This document shows positions 10,723-22,843 of a stretch of 64,000 bases of DNA, piece after piece. Position numbers and translations under genes: made by a program. The stretch is from Melastoma dodecandrum (Eukaryota > Streptophyta > Magnoliopsida > Myrtales > Melastomataceae), in NCBI GenBank assembly GCA_029817715.1, contig JARUPY010000533.1, positions 2,562,001 through 2,626,000 on the forward strand. The letters run 5' to 3'. The notes beneath the pieces are model-generated. The model was not told where the DNA came from and searched no databases. It saw only the letters and a program-made list of their open reading frames with translations. Each line of letters opens with the position of its first letter. Within the stretch, counting starts at the first letter, position 1.

Positions 10723-13700
10723 ATGGAGGCTGCTGCGGTTGCCGCCGCAGCTGCCAGTAGGGCGGGTTCTTTGCAGTTTTCCCCGGCTTCGGCGGCCAGG
10801 AAGGAGTGGCGTGCCGTCTCTGAGAATCAGCCTAGTCGGAGTGCCGGAAACGAGGTTGGGATTACTCCGAGCATGTCTCTCAGGAGGGAAATGAATATTA
10901 TGTTCTGTGATTAAGGGAATGGGAGGGAAATTGGCTTGGTGGCTTTATTTTTGGGTTGCTCATCATGTTATTTTTTCTTAAAAAATCTTCGCCTCTTTCT
11001 TTATCACAAAAGATGGGTTTATTGGTTGGGGACTTCTATCTTTACCACAAGTAGATCCTTTACGTGGATGCTGCGTGGTGTTTCCTGGCAGTTTTTCCCT
11101 TTGTTGGTTTATTGTGTTTGTGACTTTGCTGAACTACTCTTGTCTTTGATCACCATCTGTAATCGAGCCTGCTAAATGTGTTTAGCAGGATTTTGAAAGG
11201 CAAAATGTGGGTCAAGTTGATGAGAGGACAATATATGTGGTAAGAAGTAAACTACTTCTGGTGTTTAGTTTGCAAAGGAGCGACTGCAATAATAATGTGC
11301 TCATACTAAAGGTGCAGCAGGGGAGACAACCGTTGGAAAAAAATTTCCGCTCAATCAATATAGAGACCAGTTCAGAGGATGAGGTATCACAGCACTTGGA
11401 GGGTATTGCGAGAAAGAGAGAAGATTTGCGACGGTTGGAGATCCAGCTTAGAGCGCGGATGATGGTGAAATCTGAGATTTCAGATATCAAAAGCGATTTT
11501 GATTCTCAAATAAAGGAACATGCAGATGCTGCAGTCAAGCTTCAGGTGTTTCAGTAATAAGACTACCCTCAAATTATTCAGTACATTCTCCATGTGCATC
11601 TTATGTGCGATTCTTTTCGAACTTGCAGGAGCAATTTCATGAAAAGGGACGAGCATTACAGGAATTAGAGAGGAAAATGGTTGAAAAAGACAGAGAGATC
11701 ATTGCTGTAAAGAGAGACAACGGGACAGTGGGTGCATCTTTTTTTCGCAGGGGGGCGTTGGAGTGCTGGTTGTTTTTTCATAAAAATAGCCTTTACGTGA
11801 CCTTTTTTATAATTTTTCCTGAAAATCGGTAGGCTTGGGCGAAGGACGACCTTTTAAGAGAACAGAAGAAAGAACTAGCATCCTTTCGGTATAGTTTGTT
11901 GTCATATTCCTTTCCATTATTTGAATCTATTATATTATGTTATTTCTATCACATGTTTTGCATGTTGCGTTTTCTGTGTTTGGAAAGTGTTGTATGTATG
12001 TATTGGCAACTGAAAATCTTTTACCTCTCACATGCAGCCGGGAGCGGGATCATTCTGAGGCTGAAAGATTGCAGCACATACAACAGATTCACGAACTTCA
12101 GGAACATGTTCAGGATAAAGAGAGACAGCTCGTGGAATTGCAGGAGCAGGTTCATGAGCTCTCTTTGACATATGTGTTTGTTTAATATGGAAGCTGTAAT
12201 TTTATAATGACTGAAGGAACTGCATTTTATTATACCTTTTTGTGAATTTCAATTTTTCCTGTGTTTATCATTTTATTTTATAATCGGGAGTCATGTTTAC
12301 CAGTTTCTCTGTGTTTCTTATTTTATTAAGAGTATAGTTCTGATCAGTTAATTTATTTTCTTACCATGTCTTAACAAGTGTTGATGCTTTTTTAGCATCG
12401 AGTTGCTCAAGAAACTATAATGGACAAGGATGAGCAGTTGAGGGAGGCTCAGGCGTGGATTGCTCGGATACGGGAAATGGATGCGCTGCAGTCACATTCT
12501 TTACAGGCTGAACTGCGAGAATATACTGAGCAATGCAGCCAACTCTGGATGGTGTGGCAAAGACAGGTTGATTAGTCTGGATTGGTTTCCTATATATATA
12601 TGGAGATACATCCTTCCTGTTGTATCTAATGGTTAATTGCTGCAGACAACATACGCTGGCATGTGATTGTTTTTATTTTTCTTTTCTGAGAATCAATTTG
12701 TTGGAGCAATGAGTGTGTCATGTGCAATGTGATTGCTGTGACAGTTTGCCGAGATGGAGGGTTTTCACTTGCATAGAATACAACAGCTTCAACTTGAGCT
12801 GGCCGATCTGAAGGAAAGAAATGGTTCCCTCTCTGATGATTCTCATCCTTCCCAATCTGATGTGAAAGATGTTTCTCAACTTGGACCAAGCAAGGGGAAC
12901 CAACCTGATGCTAATGGATCTGGACAGGGCACTGTATTTCAAAATGGAAATTCTGGCATGACTTCACTTCAGGTAGACCATTAAATATTAATGGATAGTC
13001 TATTTTCAAGTATAGGCTCCTTGGGAAAGTGAAGTTGTTTCTGCTCTTTCTTGCATTTCATCTTTTCCTGAATCTTAATTTTTGACATCTCTGGCCATTG
13101 GTGTGAGATCTGCTGTTAATATTCTCGATTGCTGGTGTTAATCAATTTATTGTGGTCTTTTACCACCATGGTTCCATTATTGTCTTCTGATTAAGCATAC
13201 GATAGATATCTCACCAGAGGAACCAGCGTTGCTCTACTAGTGCCATTTGGTTTTAGGCCTTGGTTTATCGTGTGATTTGTCTCCCTGCTTATTTGGGAGT
13301 CAATTTTTACCAAGCATTGCTAGCAGCTATTCATCCCTTGAGCCTGGCAACTGATTTAAAAAGTTGTTATTGTGGCACAATTCCTTCGGTCTTTGATCTG
13401 GTTAAAAACTTGGAATTTTAATTTAGAATGAACGCATGCCCGGTGCTTCACATGGATCGTCGACTCTGCTTGGATTGCCAGCCTACATTCCACCAGGAAC
13501 AGTTAATGCCCTTCATCCATTTATCATGCACCAACAAGGACTACCGCATCTAGTGAACTCAAATGGTCGTCCTGAAGTTGAACATCATTCTTCGGTGCCT
13601 TCAGTATCCATAATGCAGCAGTTGCATAATCAGCAGGTTTCCGACCTGGTACATCTTTCTTTGCCTAGTTAATTCTGAAGGTTCAAACCGGGGAGATTTT

Positions 13701-15431
13701 CTTCATTGTTGCTATATGAATTTCAGGGTGCTCCCAGAGAGAATGAAGTGTCAGGGCAGGAGGGCGCGGCTGTGCATTCTCAGAATAATCGCAATGAAGT
13801 CGTATCTGAATCAAAATATCAGTTTCAAAAGTCAATAAACGGAGATGCATTTCAAGGAGGTTACATGGATGTTCATGTGAGCGAAGTTACAGATCATAAG
13901 TCTTCATTGTCATCCAGCAGAGAAATGCAGATATTTTTCTGAATCATTTCTATTTTGCGTAATTATGATTTTTCCATTCCATCTTCGAACTCGTTTTTTG
14001 TGTAGGTCACCGAGTCTGTCAGTGGAAGACATTCAAATAACTCTGCCTCTCAATTAGAGGTTAATTTACCCCAGACCTCTTCCAACTTCCATAATTCTCT
14101 AGCTCTAGACATTCCCGAGCAGAATATTGAGACTAAGGTTTGATTTTACTAGTGCTTCTGTTTTGATCATGGCTTAAGCTGTTGGTGGTGTCATCTCTTG
14201 ATTTTCACAAGTATAGCATACCAGACAAAATAACAGCTGACCTGATTCTGCAGGAGTACGCTGCGGCTAAGTCTGTGGTAGATGAACAAGAATCAGAGTT
14301 GGAACAAACAAGTGTAGTTTCCACGTCATCGCCACTAATTTCAGAGAAGAATGAAGCGGTAGCTGGTAATGATCTTGTTGGAGAAGTTGGGCCTGATATG
14401 ATTTCAGGTGGTCAGACTAGAGTAGGCACAGGTGCTAAGAGTCCGGACAGTAGTCTTCTTGATGAAAGATCTCTTTTGGCTTGTGTAGTTCGCACCATTC
14501 CTTCTGGTGGTAGAATTAGAATCAGTTCTACGGTGAGTTTGTTATCTAAATGTTTTTTTATTTTTTTTTCTGTTTTATGTTTATGTATTATTGTGCAGGA
14601 TTTGTGATTATGCATTCACTACAGCTGCCTAATAGGCTTGCAAAAATGTTGGCGCCACTGCATTGGCATGATTACAAGAAGAAGTACGGAAGGCTTGATG
14701 AATTTGTGGCGAGTCATCCAGAAGTGAGCTTATGGAAGCTTTTTGTTTCTAATTAAAAAAGAGTTTCATGTGCTTCAGTTCTTAAGATTCTGGGTAATGT
14801 TTGCAGTTTTTCCTGATTGAGGGGGATTATATCCAGCTCATGGAAGGTGCTCAGGAAATGATTGCTGCAAAAGCTGCAGTTGCAAAAGTCGCGGCCGCAG
14901 CTGCTGCATCAACTACCATCTCATCCACATTGCCTAATGTGGCTGTTACCCCGATGGCTCAGGCTCACCGTCTAAGAAATGCGCCATCACTTGGTACTAG
15001 ACAATTTCAGGCTGCAGAAAATGGCATAGTTTCTGCGGATGACCCGTTGCATGTCCCAAGAAAGCATAATTATCAGAATGGAGTCAAGTTCAACATTTCT
15101 AACTGTGCTTCTAGCATTAAGATACTAACAAAAGCAAAGGATTCTGTTGGTCTGGATGGCATTGAAACAAAAGCAACCCATTTTTCAAATTCAGTTGCTA
15201 ATGTAGAATATGTTGACAAATCTCGCATTGGCGATGATCAAAGCAAGGGGAAAATCAATGGAACACTTGGCTCCAATCTTGTCCCAAGACCTCAGGGCAG
15301 GTTTGCATAACATGGCCTCATCCATTTTTCTTGTGTTTTGTGCATGGTCTCCTAAATAAATTGTGGTGACAAAGACTTGTTTTATTAAATTTCACAGGAC
15401 AAATGGACATATCTCAGCTGTGCGCAGATAG
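10723..15431 (+). CDS. Large coiled-coil protein with a conserved C-terminal plant domain (DUF7725-like)
   Basis: Fifteen exons: 10723-10854, 11189-11239, ~11312-11545, 11629-11727, 11833-11888, 12038-12149, 12396-12566, 12745-12972, 13427-13648, 13727-13876, 14006-14137, 14254-14532, 14625-14723, 14807-15300, 15398-15431. They stay in frame for about 830 residues. An Ala-rich start is followed by a long Glu/Lys/Gln-rich coiled coil (about 90-290; e.g. QEQFHEKGRALQELERKM), then a Ser/Asn/Gln-rich middle. A conserved block follows (about 600-690: CVVRTIPSGGRIRISS, LAKMLAPLHWHDYKKKYG, FLIEGDYIQL) that resembles a small winged-helix fold. An Ala-rich helix comes after it. Molecular function is unknown to me. 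Exon 3 start and exon 9 end are uncertain by a few codons. Confidence 0.85.
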
Positions 15432-18296
15432 TAAGTATTAATTTGTTTCTGGAAATTATAATGCCGCTGCATATTTACAACAGACTTTGAATGGTTGACC
15501 GGTTTCAATTGCTTTATAAAGTCAAAGTTGTCTGGATGTTTAAGTGGAGAACTTTTCTGAATGTTAGTAGTGTGGAACTCTAGCCGTGTGAAACTTACCC
15601 TCCATATGCTTGGCTGAATTATTCATATGCAAATGATTGTGCCTTACCATGTTTTATCTCCTGTTTTCTTTGCCTATTTTTGTCATTTGATATTATATTA
15701 TCCTCCCCGCAGGGTGTAACTGGACCTGGGTGAATGCGGCAGATGCTAATTAAGCAGCAACCAAAATAGTTGAATTAGAAGATGCCTTGCTCTGCTCTGG
15801 TATGAACCCCCCGCTATTTTTGCACCAGTTCAAGTTTTGTGCTTGTGGGTATGTATCACCTCAATTCAATTGCTCTGCAGCTGAGTTTCACAACTCAATG
15901 CCTAACGATAAAATTTAGTTTTTGTCTGCCCTTTTCTGTATGACTCATGAGATGAATGAGCACCCTGACGTTTGCCCTTCTGAGGGGGTGGTTTAGCGAC
16001 AATGCCAGTAGGTGCTCTGCTTGATGCATCTTGCATTTGTTTGTCCTCCATTACTCTTTTTATCTACAGTGTTCCCCCCCCCCCCCAAGGTCTGTGGCTT
16101 GGTAAGAACACGATACCACGGACAAAACTCCTATAGATATTTGCAGTTCCTTTCACCTGGGGCAAATATGTTGTTAGCATTGAGCCGTTTTGCAGGCGAT
16201 GTGGGTCGGCAGTTATTTGGAAGCGTGTTATTGTGTATTTGTCTGTGATGATGGTAAAGAATGGAAAAATGAATTGTGTGCTGAATGAGTGGTGGTGTTC
16301 CCTCGGCGGTGGTAGCTCCCCAGAGAAAAGACCAAAGAGGCTGAAGTGGGGGTGGTGGTGGTGGGGCTACACCTTTTCACCAAAAGTAATGGCGGATTTT
16401 GTTTGTTTACTAGCCAAATGCCTGGGGACACACACACAGAGAGAACTACAGCATGGTGGGGGAAGAGGAGGGGTGGGGGTGAGGGGGGGACCCATGCTCT
16501 GTCTTCTTTAGGTATCTTCCTTTTCATATCCTTTCCTTATCAAGTGGTAATCAATGAATGAGATCTGTCATATCCTTAAGTTTTTTTCATATCTTGAGGG
16601 TGAATGAGGGTTTTGATATTGGATCTGCCCTTTTTGCTTGCTTGATTTCTTTCTTTTCTCTTGAGGATGCATTGCACACTCACCTCCATACCACATGTAT
16701 CCAAAATGATTTTGTGAGGGATTGGATTGGAGTAACGGAGTGGATTTGGTGAGGGAGTGTCCCATAAGGTCATGGTCGCCTCTCCTCTCCTCCCCTCCTA
16801 AAAAAGGGTTCCAGCTGGTTTCCTCCCTTGGCCTTCTCTTACCATAGCCTGAAAAATTCAACCTCTTCAATCGCTATTCCTCCCCCCCCCCCGCCTCCAA
16901 CTCCCAAATTTGGTTAATTAATTTTGACTTGTCAAATCAGAGTTTTCTGAAAAAAGGAAGAGAAATTCCTCACCAAAATACTAACGCGAGGGGACACGAG
17001 ACGAGGAGGGGGTGGGGGCTGTGTGAACAGTAGGTTTTGGTTTGGAGCCATGAGGCTGTACTACGTCTTCACTGACTTTGTCGCCCCCACCCCGACCCCA
17101 ATTCCCAGCACAACCATTTCTTTTCTAATTAATTGGGATGGGGTTTGGGCTGGGGATGTCTTGTCTCCTTTTGAAGTTGGGTTGGGTTGGGGGGGGGGGA
17201 TGGGGGGAGAGCCTTATCCTTCTTTCATGCTCCCCCAACCCCACTTTTCCCGAAGATATTTCCTATATCCTTCATATTTCAAAGGGTGTAGAAATAATAC
17301 ACGACACTGGGTTTTAGTTCCCTCCCTTTATTTTTGTCATGGGGTTTTGGTAAGGGATGGGGGAGATGAGGAAGAGGAGGGTATCGGAAGGGGGGGGGGG
17401 AGAGAGAGGTTTGGTTGTGTTGCTCCTCCCCGACCCATGACTGAGCTTTTATTACTTCCACTGTAGCTATTTCAAAGCTAAGGGGAAGAAAACAATGGAA
17501 AGTCCACAAGCAATTAATGATGGATACAGATGAAGGCATCGGGTGTGTGTGTGTGTGAGGGGGGAGGGGGGAAGACACTGAGGGAAGAGGACTGATGTTG
17601 TCTGAGGCTGAAAAGGACAAAAAAAAAAGTTAAAAAAAAAAGGTGACAGTGTAAGAATGAAAAATTATTGGAGAGCGGGGGGAATCAATATCCTACATAT
17701 TTTATTTTATTTTTATTTATTTAAATGCCAGGGATGTTTCCTATCTGTCCACTTGACTCTTTGGGGGTGCGAATGTTGGAGGCAATGGAGGCAACTCCCC
17801 CAAACCCACTTTATCCCTTATCCCATCCCCTCTTTCCTTCATCCAAAACCAGCATTACCCTTCCGGAGGATGATATATTTCAGTTCACCCATCTTACTGA
17901 AAATGGAGAAAAATCTCTGGGATTTTAAAAGACAAAGGGCTTCTCTTCTCCTCTGTTTCCCCTTCCCTTCCCTGACCGTCTCTCCTTTCTGTATGTAGTG
18001 GGGGGATAAAAAGAGTTGTTCTTACCCCCCCCGATTTATTTGCTGGCCGGGCACTGAGATTCTTGTTCTGGTTTCCAAAAAGATTGAACCAAAAGAGAAG
18101 AAAAGGAATGTACTCAGTGTGTTAGAGAGACCACCACCCCCTCCACCACTTTGTCATTGCAAGGACATTCAAGAGACGATTCTCAAGGCTTCTCCTTCTC
18201 CCTAATCTCTTTTTGCTGATGAAAGATCCTCCTCACCTTTGATTCTTTTCTCACCTTTCCTCGTTCCATTTGCATTTAGGACAAGGAGCAGCGACA
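15432..18296 (+). other. 3' UTR of the coiled-coil gene, then GRF upstream region
   Basis: A strong GTAAGT donor at the stop codon and an AG at 15711-15712 suggest a 3' UTR intron (15431-15712). Downstream are G/C homopolymer runs and CT-rich stretches (about 16075-18240) that probably include the GRF promoter and leader. No coding exon was recognised. An AG directly before 18280 (TTTAG) could close a 5' UTR intron of the GRF gene. Confidence 0.5.
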
Positions 18297-19571
18297 ATGG
18301 CGGCTGCTGCTGCTGCAGCGCCAACGGGGAGAATGCCCCTTGTTGGTTACCCCTTCACTCATGCACAGCGGAAGGAGCTGGAGACACAGGCCATGATCTA
18401 CAAGTACATGGTGGCCTCCCTCCCTGTCCCCCTCGATCTCCTCATCCCAATCATCACCAGCCTCTCCTCCCCTCCTCATTGTTCTCCCTACTACTGTAAT
18501 GATTCAGACCAAAAAAAAAAAGCAAAAGATTTCATCTTTCCATTCCCCTGGCGATTCATGCCCCATTATCTTACCTGGGCTGTTGTTTGTTTCCGGTTTT
18601 TTGTGTTCGGCTGGGACGGAAGTCGGGAGCGGCCTTACGTTGGGGTACGGGGGCAGGACTGACGGGGAGCCCGGGAGGTGTAAGAGGACCGACGGTAAGA
18701 AATGGAGGTGTTCCAGAGAGGTTGCACCTCACCAGAAGTATTGTGATCGTCACCTCCACAGAGGCCGTCCTCGTTCAAGAAAGCTCGTGGAAGCCCAAGC
18801 TAATAACGGTGGTGTAGCCATGTTCGGTAATGGCAACACCCGCACCAAGAAGACCCGAAGTAATGGCGGCACGGGTTCGGTTTCGTTCTCTGGGGGCGGA
18901 GGAGGAGGAGATTCGTTGGCACGGCGTGATGACAGAGTTCCTCTTACTTTCCTCGGCGATGATGATAACAGCAGTTTTCTGACCCTCGAGCCTTCCTGCA
19001 AGGAGACCAGGTGAGCGGGATTTTGCATATGTCCGATAAAGACTCGTGGGCTTTAGGTCAGGAAATAGAATTTCTTGGCTCTTGTCTGGATCTTTGACAA
19101 TGTTTGATTGTTGTCAAATAAAGGGATGTGGAGTGGCCGATGATCGGAGACAACCTTTCTGCTTTCGTGTACAACCCATTTCCTTCCTCTTCCTATCTGG
19201 GATCCACCGGACCTGAATCGTTCTTCGGCGCCACCGATCCTTCCACGCTCTCTTCCCTAACACTGTCAATGTGTGGTACTGACAATGGAGAAGCGGGGTC
19301 AAGATCAATAGATCCTGCCTCGTGGGTTACTCTGGCGGCAGGAGGAGGGCCATTAGCTGAAGCCCTGGGACACGGCATCACCAGCACGCCTTCCGACCCT
19401 TCCTCGCCAAATATCACCTGGAACGGCAATGACGTGCGGGCTTTCGCTTCCTTTTCCGACAGCAGTGGCGCCAGCACCCCGTGGCTTGCCACAAGTCCCT
19501 TTACCAAGTCGGAATTTGCCGTCCGGTGGTTCACTCCCCCGAACAACTTAGCATCATCATTCGCTAACTGA
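18297..19571 (+). CDS. Growth-regulating factor (GRF) transcription factor
   Basis: Three exons: 18297-18495, 18623-19010, 19124-19571; 1035 nt, 344 residues, all in frame. GRFs work with GIF co-activators to promote cell proliferation in young organs. The QLQ domain is near the N terminus ([20 protein letters not shown], then PVPLDLL). The WRC domain is at about residues 85-125: [15 protein letters not shown], with the C-X9-C-X10-C-X2-H zinc pattern and the basic HRGRPRSRK nuclear signal. The short C-terminal half is Ser/Thr/Gly-rich, with a Gly run. The acceptor before exon 2 (GGAAG) is poor and is supported mainly by frame. A miR396 site lies in the WRC exon. Confidence 0.9.
18772..18792 (+). 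promoter_or_regulatory. miR396 target site in the GRF WRC exon
   Basis: CGTTCAAGAAAGCTCGTGGA(A) pairs with miR396 (TTCCACAGCTTTCTTGAACTG family) with a single bulged C. It sits at the same place, over the codons for RSRKLVE just after the WRC zinc motif, as in other plant GRF genes. This predicts miR396-guided repression of this GRF. Confidence 0.85.
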
Positions 19572-20083
19572 TTCCCCGAGTTCCTTACCCACCCTCCCAC
19601 CCCCCCCCCCCCCCCCCCGGTTAGGCTGTCAGTTTGTTGTCGGTTCGGTTCCTCCGGCGGTCATGTATCGGCTTTCTGCTGCTGCTACAAAATGTATTGT
19701 ATTTTGTTTCTGTGGTACGTTTTTTATCGATCAATTCCTGTCTGTTGTGTTCTTTGTGGCATGTGCTGCTGGGGAATGTATCAAATTTTATTTTACTGCG
19801 ATCTCAAAAAGATCTCGTTGGATCGGTGTGTAAGGTGGGTACCCGTTGGTCTCTTGTCTCTCTTTTTATCTGTTTGTCCGAATTTCCCTCGGCCAGGGAA
19901 CAAAATTTTTCATCTCCGGCTGTCCGCAACTAACTTGTTGATGTATTTGAGATCCATTAATTGTTGGATATTCCTAATCTTACTGGCCCAACTAGTCTTC
20001 ATCCTCCTAATCCTTCTTTCCCATGCAAATGAAATCAAAGAAACAGCCGAAGAAGGGGGCCTGCCCCCGGATGCTGGAACTCC
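19572..20083 (+). other. GRF 3' region with a C run, no gene seen
   Basis: Includes a C run at about 19601-19618 just after the GRF stop, likely in its 3' UTR, then AT-rich DNA. Confidence 0.5.
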
Positions 20084-20270
20084 TGGACCGGTGTCTTTCT
20101 TGACTATGATGTCACGGCCAATGGGGGACTGGAGATCCGTTCGACATGCGGGGGCTCTCGAAGGACGACGTGAAGGAGACGACGAGCTTGTGTCTGAGGA
20201 GAGCAACGAAGAAGAACGAGGATCGGAAAGTCAGGAAACGAATGCTTCCGTGTTGGATCTTTTAGGCTGA
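20084..20270 (+). pseudogene. Possible organellar small heat-shock protein relic
   Basis: Short stretches read like the start of an alpha-crystallin domain: GGLEIR, then in another frame GLSKDDVK, followed by an acidic ESNEEERGSE. In intact plastid sHSPs these words occur together (FDMPGLSKDDVK). Here they lie in different frames with stops between, so I read the locus as a decayed fragment. The match is short and could be chance. Confidence 0.3.
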
Positions 20271-21010
20271 TATTGTAGTCGTTGGTCTTGGGATCAAATG
20301 AAAATTAGAATAGTTCGTGCCATAATCGGCCTACAGAACGGGGGACCATCCTATGTCTTGTGACCTTAAGAAAAAACCTAGGATACCTCCCTCCCATGCT
20401 CTCTGTTCATTCATGTAATGGATGGAGCTCGAACACACAGACAAGAAATGATCAAACATTGACTGACTGTGATGTCCCTCTGTTGGGTTTCCCAAGTCTT
20501 TTGGTCGACTTGCTGCTTGCATTACTTTCGGTAGGGCAATCATGGCTTTCCCTTACCAAAACAGGGATGGTAAACCGGCGAGGGGAAGGGGTTGACAACA
20601 TGATAATATTTGACACTTTTTAGCCGAAATAGGGATCGTCCCGATTGAATTTGTGTAATGAAGTGGGAATTCAAGGAAACCTGTTTCCCTTAGTTCCTTT
20701 TCGGTTTCATGATCCAGTTCAGGCAAATTATGATCAATACCCAGCATTGGAAACCCCCTCTGTCTGATTTCCCATTCCTTCCATTTGTTTTCTTTTTTCA
20801 AAGTTTTGAAATTTCGGATGGACTTGGGACTTCTCTTTGTTGGAGGAATCATTGTTTCGGGAATCTTAGGAGTAGGACAGCATCAGGGTTCTTGTTATAT
20901 AAAAAAAGGAGGGCCTTAGGATTCATCACCACCTTTGTGAAGTGATCGTTGGAAGGCAACACCTGGTTTTCCTTGGGTTCTTTTTTCTTTTTCTAGGCCA
21001 GGAGGTGATC
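20271..21010 (+). other. Intergenic/promoter region, no gene seen
   Basis: 740 bp upstream of the RRM gene. No TATA box or coding exon is convincing. Confidence 0.5.
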
Positions 21011-22167
21011 ATGGGTTCTGAGAGGAGCAGGGGTTCGCGGCCGGAGGACATGGCGCTTACGAAGATCTTCGTCGGGGGCCTGGCTTGGGGAACGAGGAGG
21101 GATGGCCTGAGAGCTCACTTCGAGAAGTTTGGGGAGGTCGAGGATGCCGTGGTGATCACCGACTGGATCACTGGGAGGTCAAGGGGATACGGATTCGTGA
21201 GCTTTCCTACGAACTGACTATTCCAATCCTGTTTGCTGCATCTGGGTGGTTCCTGTAATAGAAAAGCTCCCTTCTGGGTTTCATGACAGGTGACTTTTAA
21301 GGGCGCAGAAGCAGCAAGAAAGGCTTGCGACGATCCTTATCCTGTGATCAACGGGAGGAGAGCGAACTGCAACCTTGCTTCACTCGGCTCCAGGAAGAAC
21401 CGCCCATATGCCGCCCTCAGCCCTCATCCTGGTATCTTTTTTCCTTGATGAACATTCTTTGGAAGCGTCGGACAGACAATGTCTGAAAATCAAGGCAGGC
21501 TCCACCCTTGTCATTTTCATTTGTTAGAGTTTTGATGAACCAAGCAGGTCCGTTGAAGTGGAGGCAGAGGTCTGGACCGCCATCCAGGCAAAAGTCCACA
21601 TTCAATCGCGTAGCTCCACCTTCCCCGCACATCCTGCAATCCAGAACCTGGGAGCCTCGCCCTTACCCGCCCTATCAGTAAGTATCGCCAAAACATCCGC
21701 TCGACGACTTTACATAGTATGGAACCATGACAGTCTTATATTCCTTGATGTTTTTGTGCAGGTACCCTACATTCTCCCACAGCCTATTCACAATGGTAAG
21801 CCGCCTCAATCCCCATCTCTCACAGAAAAAGAAGAGAACGAAAACCTGTCACCTGAACTCGGCATTTCCTCTCGCAGAATTACTACAATACAGTTGGGGG
21901 ACAACATTTTCCAACTTACTGTCGTCCTCAGCACTTGAACTACTACCCGCTCCATCAACACCCAAGCCATGTCACCCCAGACACAATGCATTACCGGAAA
22001 TCAGTACAATACCCAGTACTCTACGGACAGCTCTACACGCCACAGCTGTCATTGTCTTTGATTCAGGAGCCGCCATTGCCGGCCATGGCAGGTTGAGTAA
22101 TCTTTCCTTCAGTTTTTTCACATCCCATCACAGATCATATCTATAAAGGAATACTGCAGTCACTTAG
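21011..22167 (+). CDS. Single-RRM RNA-binding protein (ARP1 / RBM24-like)
   Basis: Six exons: 21011-21196, 21290-21431, 21548-21677, 21762-21795, 21878-22091, 22160-22167; 714 nt, 237 residues. One RRM fills the N-terminal part: RNP2 [12 protein letters not shown]1 RGYGFVTF across the first splice junction, then the helix [20 protein letters not shown]. The rest is Pro/Tyr/Gln/His-rich low-complexity sequence. This layout matches the plant family that includes ABA-regulated RNA-binding protein 1, thought to bind mRNA in nucleus or cytoplasm. The last coding exon is only 8 nt (a Thr codon and TAG), so the C terminus is the least certain part. Confidence 0.85.
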
Positions 22168-22843
22168 AATGGTTCGAAAAATGCAGCAGAGAGGAACAGA
22201 GAAGAAGGACAAGGTGCAACGCCAAAGGGAACTAGTCACAAATAGTCTGCTTATTGAAGATAACCCCGACGAATCACGTCCAAAGTTCCGATCATCGCCA
22301 CAGCATGGAATCTATTTCACAGTCTCCGTTGGCTTCATGGTTTTACTTGGAACACTTAGATTAGACGTTAGGCTTAGACAGCAGGGTAAAAAAGCACATT
22401 CATAGTCAGATTATCGTCCCAGTTCGAGCACTCTTCTTCTCTTCAATATGACATTTTCTCGAAAATATCATACAACTGATGCAGAACACCCCGGCTGCAG
22501 ATAAGTTTCTTCAATTCCAAGAGCAGGTCGCAATCTTCTCTCAACACAGAAAGTTTAATTCCAAAATATGGTGAACCAGACTAAAATGCAACTCTTCTCA
22601 ACAACTCATTCTAATCCACAAATGAACATAAACATCCCGTGCATCGCAAAACAAATGGGCTAAGGCAAAGGGAAAAGTTAAATAACATGTACAGTGCGGG
22701 CACTTTCCGATAACCACCTGACTCTTACTGGCAAGAGGAAGGAGAAAGCAACGACAAAGACATGGACCTTACTAGTTCTACCTATTTGCATGTCATGAAA
22801 GTGTTTCTCGATGGGCGGGACCGATGAAAGAGAAACACGATAG
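22168..22843. other. Shared 3' region of two convergent genes
   Basis: 676 bp between the convergent stop codons of the RRM gene (22167) and the CID-type gene (22844). It holds their 3' UTRs. The open frame at 22169-22405 has no recognisable domain. Confidence 0.6.

Noticed and set aside
16228..18000. Several 70-147-codon open frames between the coiled-coil gene and the GRF gene
   Set aside because: Low-complexity G/C-rich frames on both strands with no motif; likely UTR and promoter DNA.
19692..20270. 192-codon plus-strand frame taken as a gene
   Set aside because: Only its last part has any protein-like similarity, and that is spread over different frames, so I list it as a possible relic instead.
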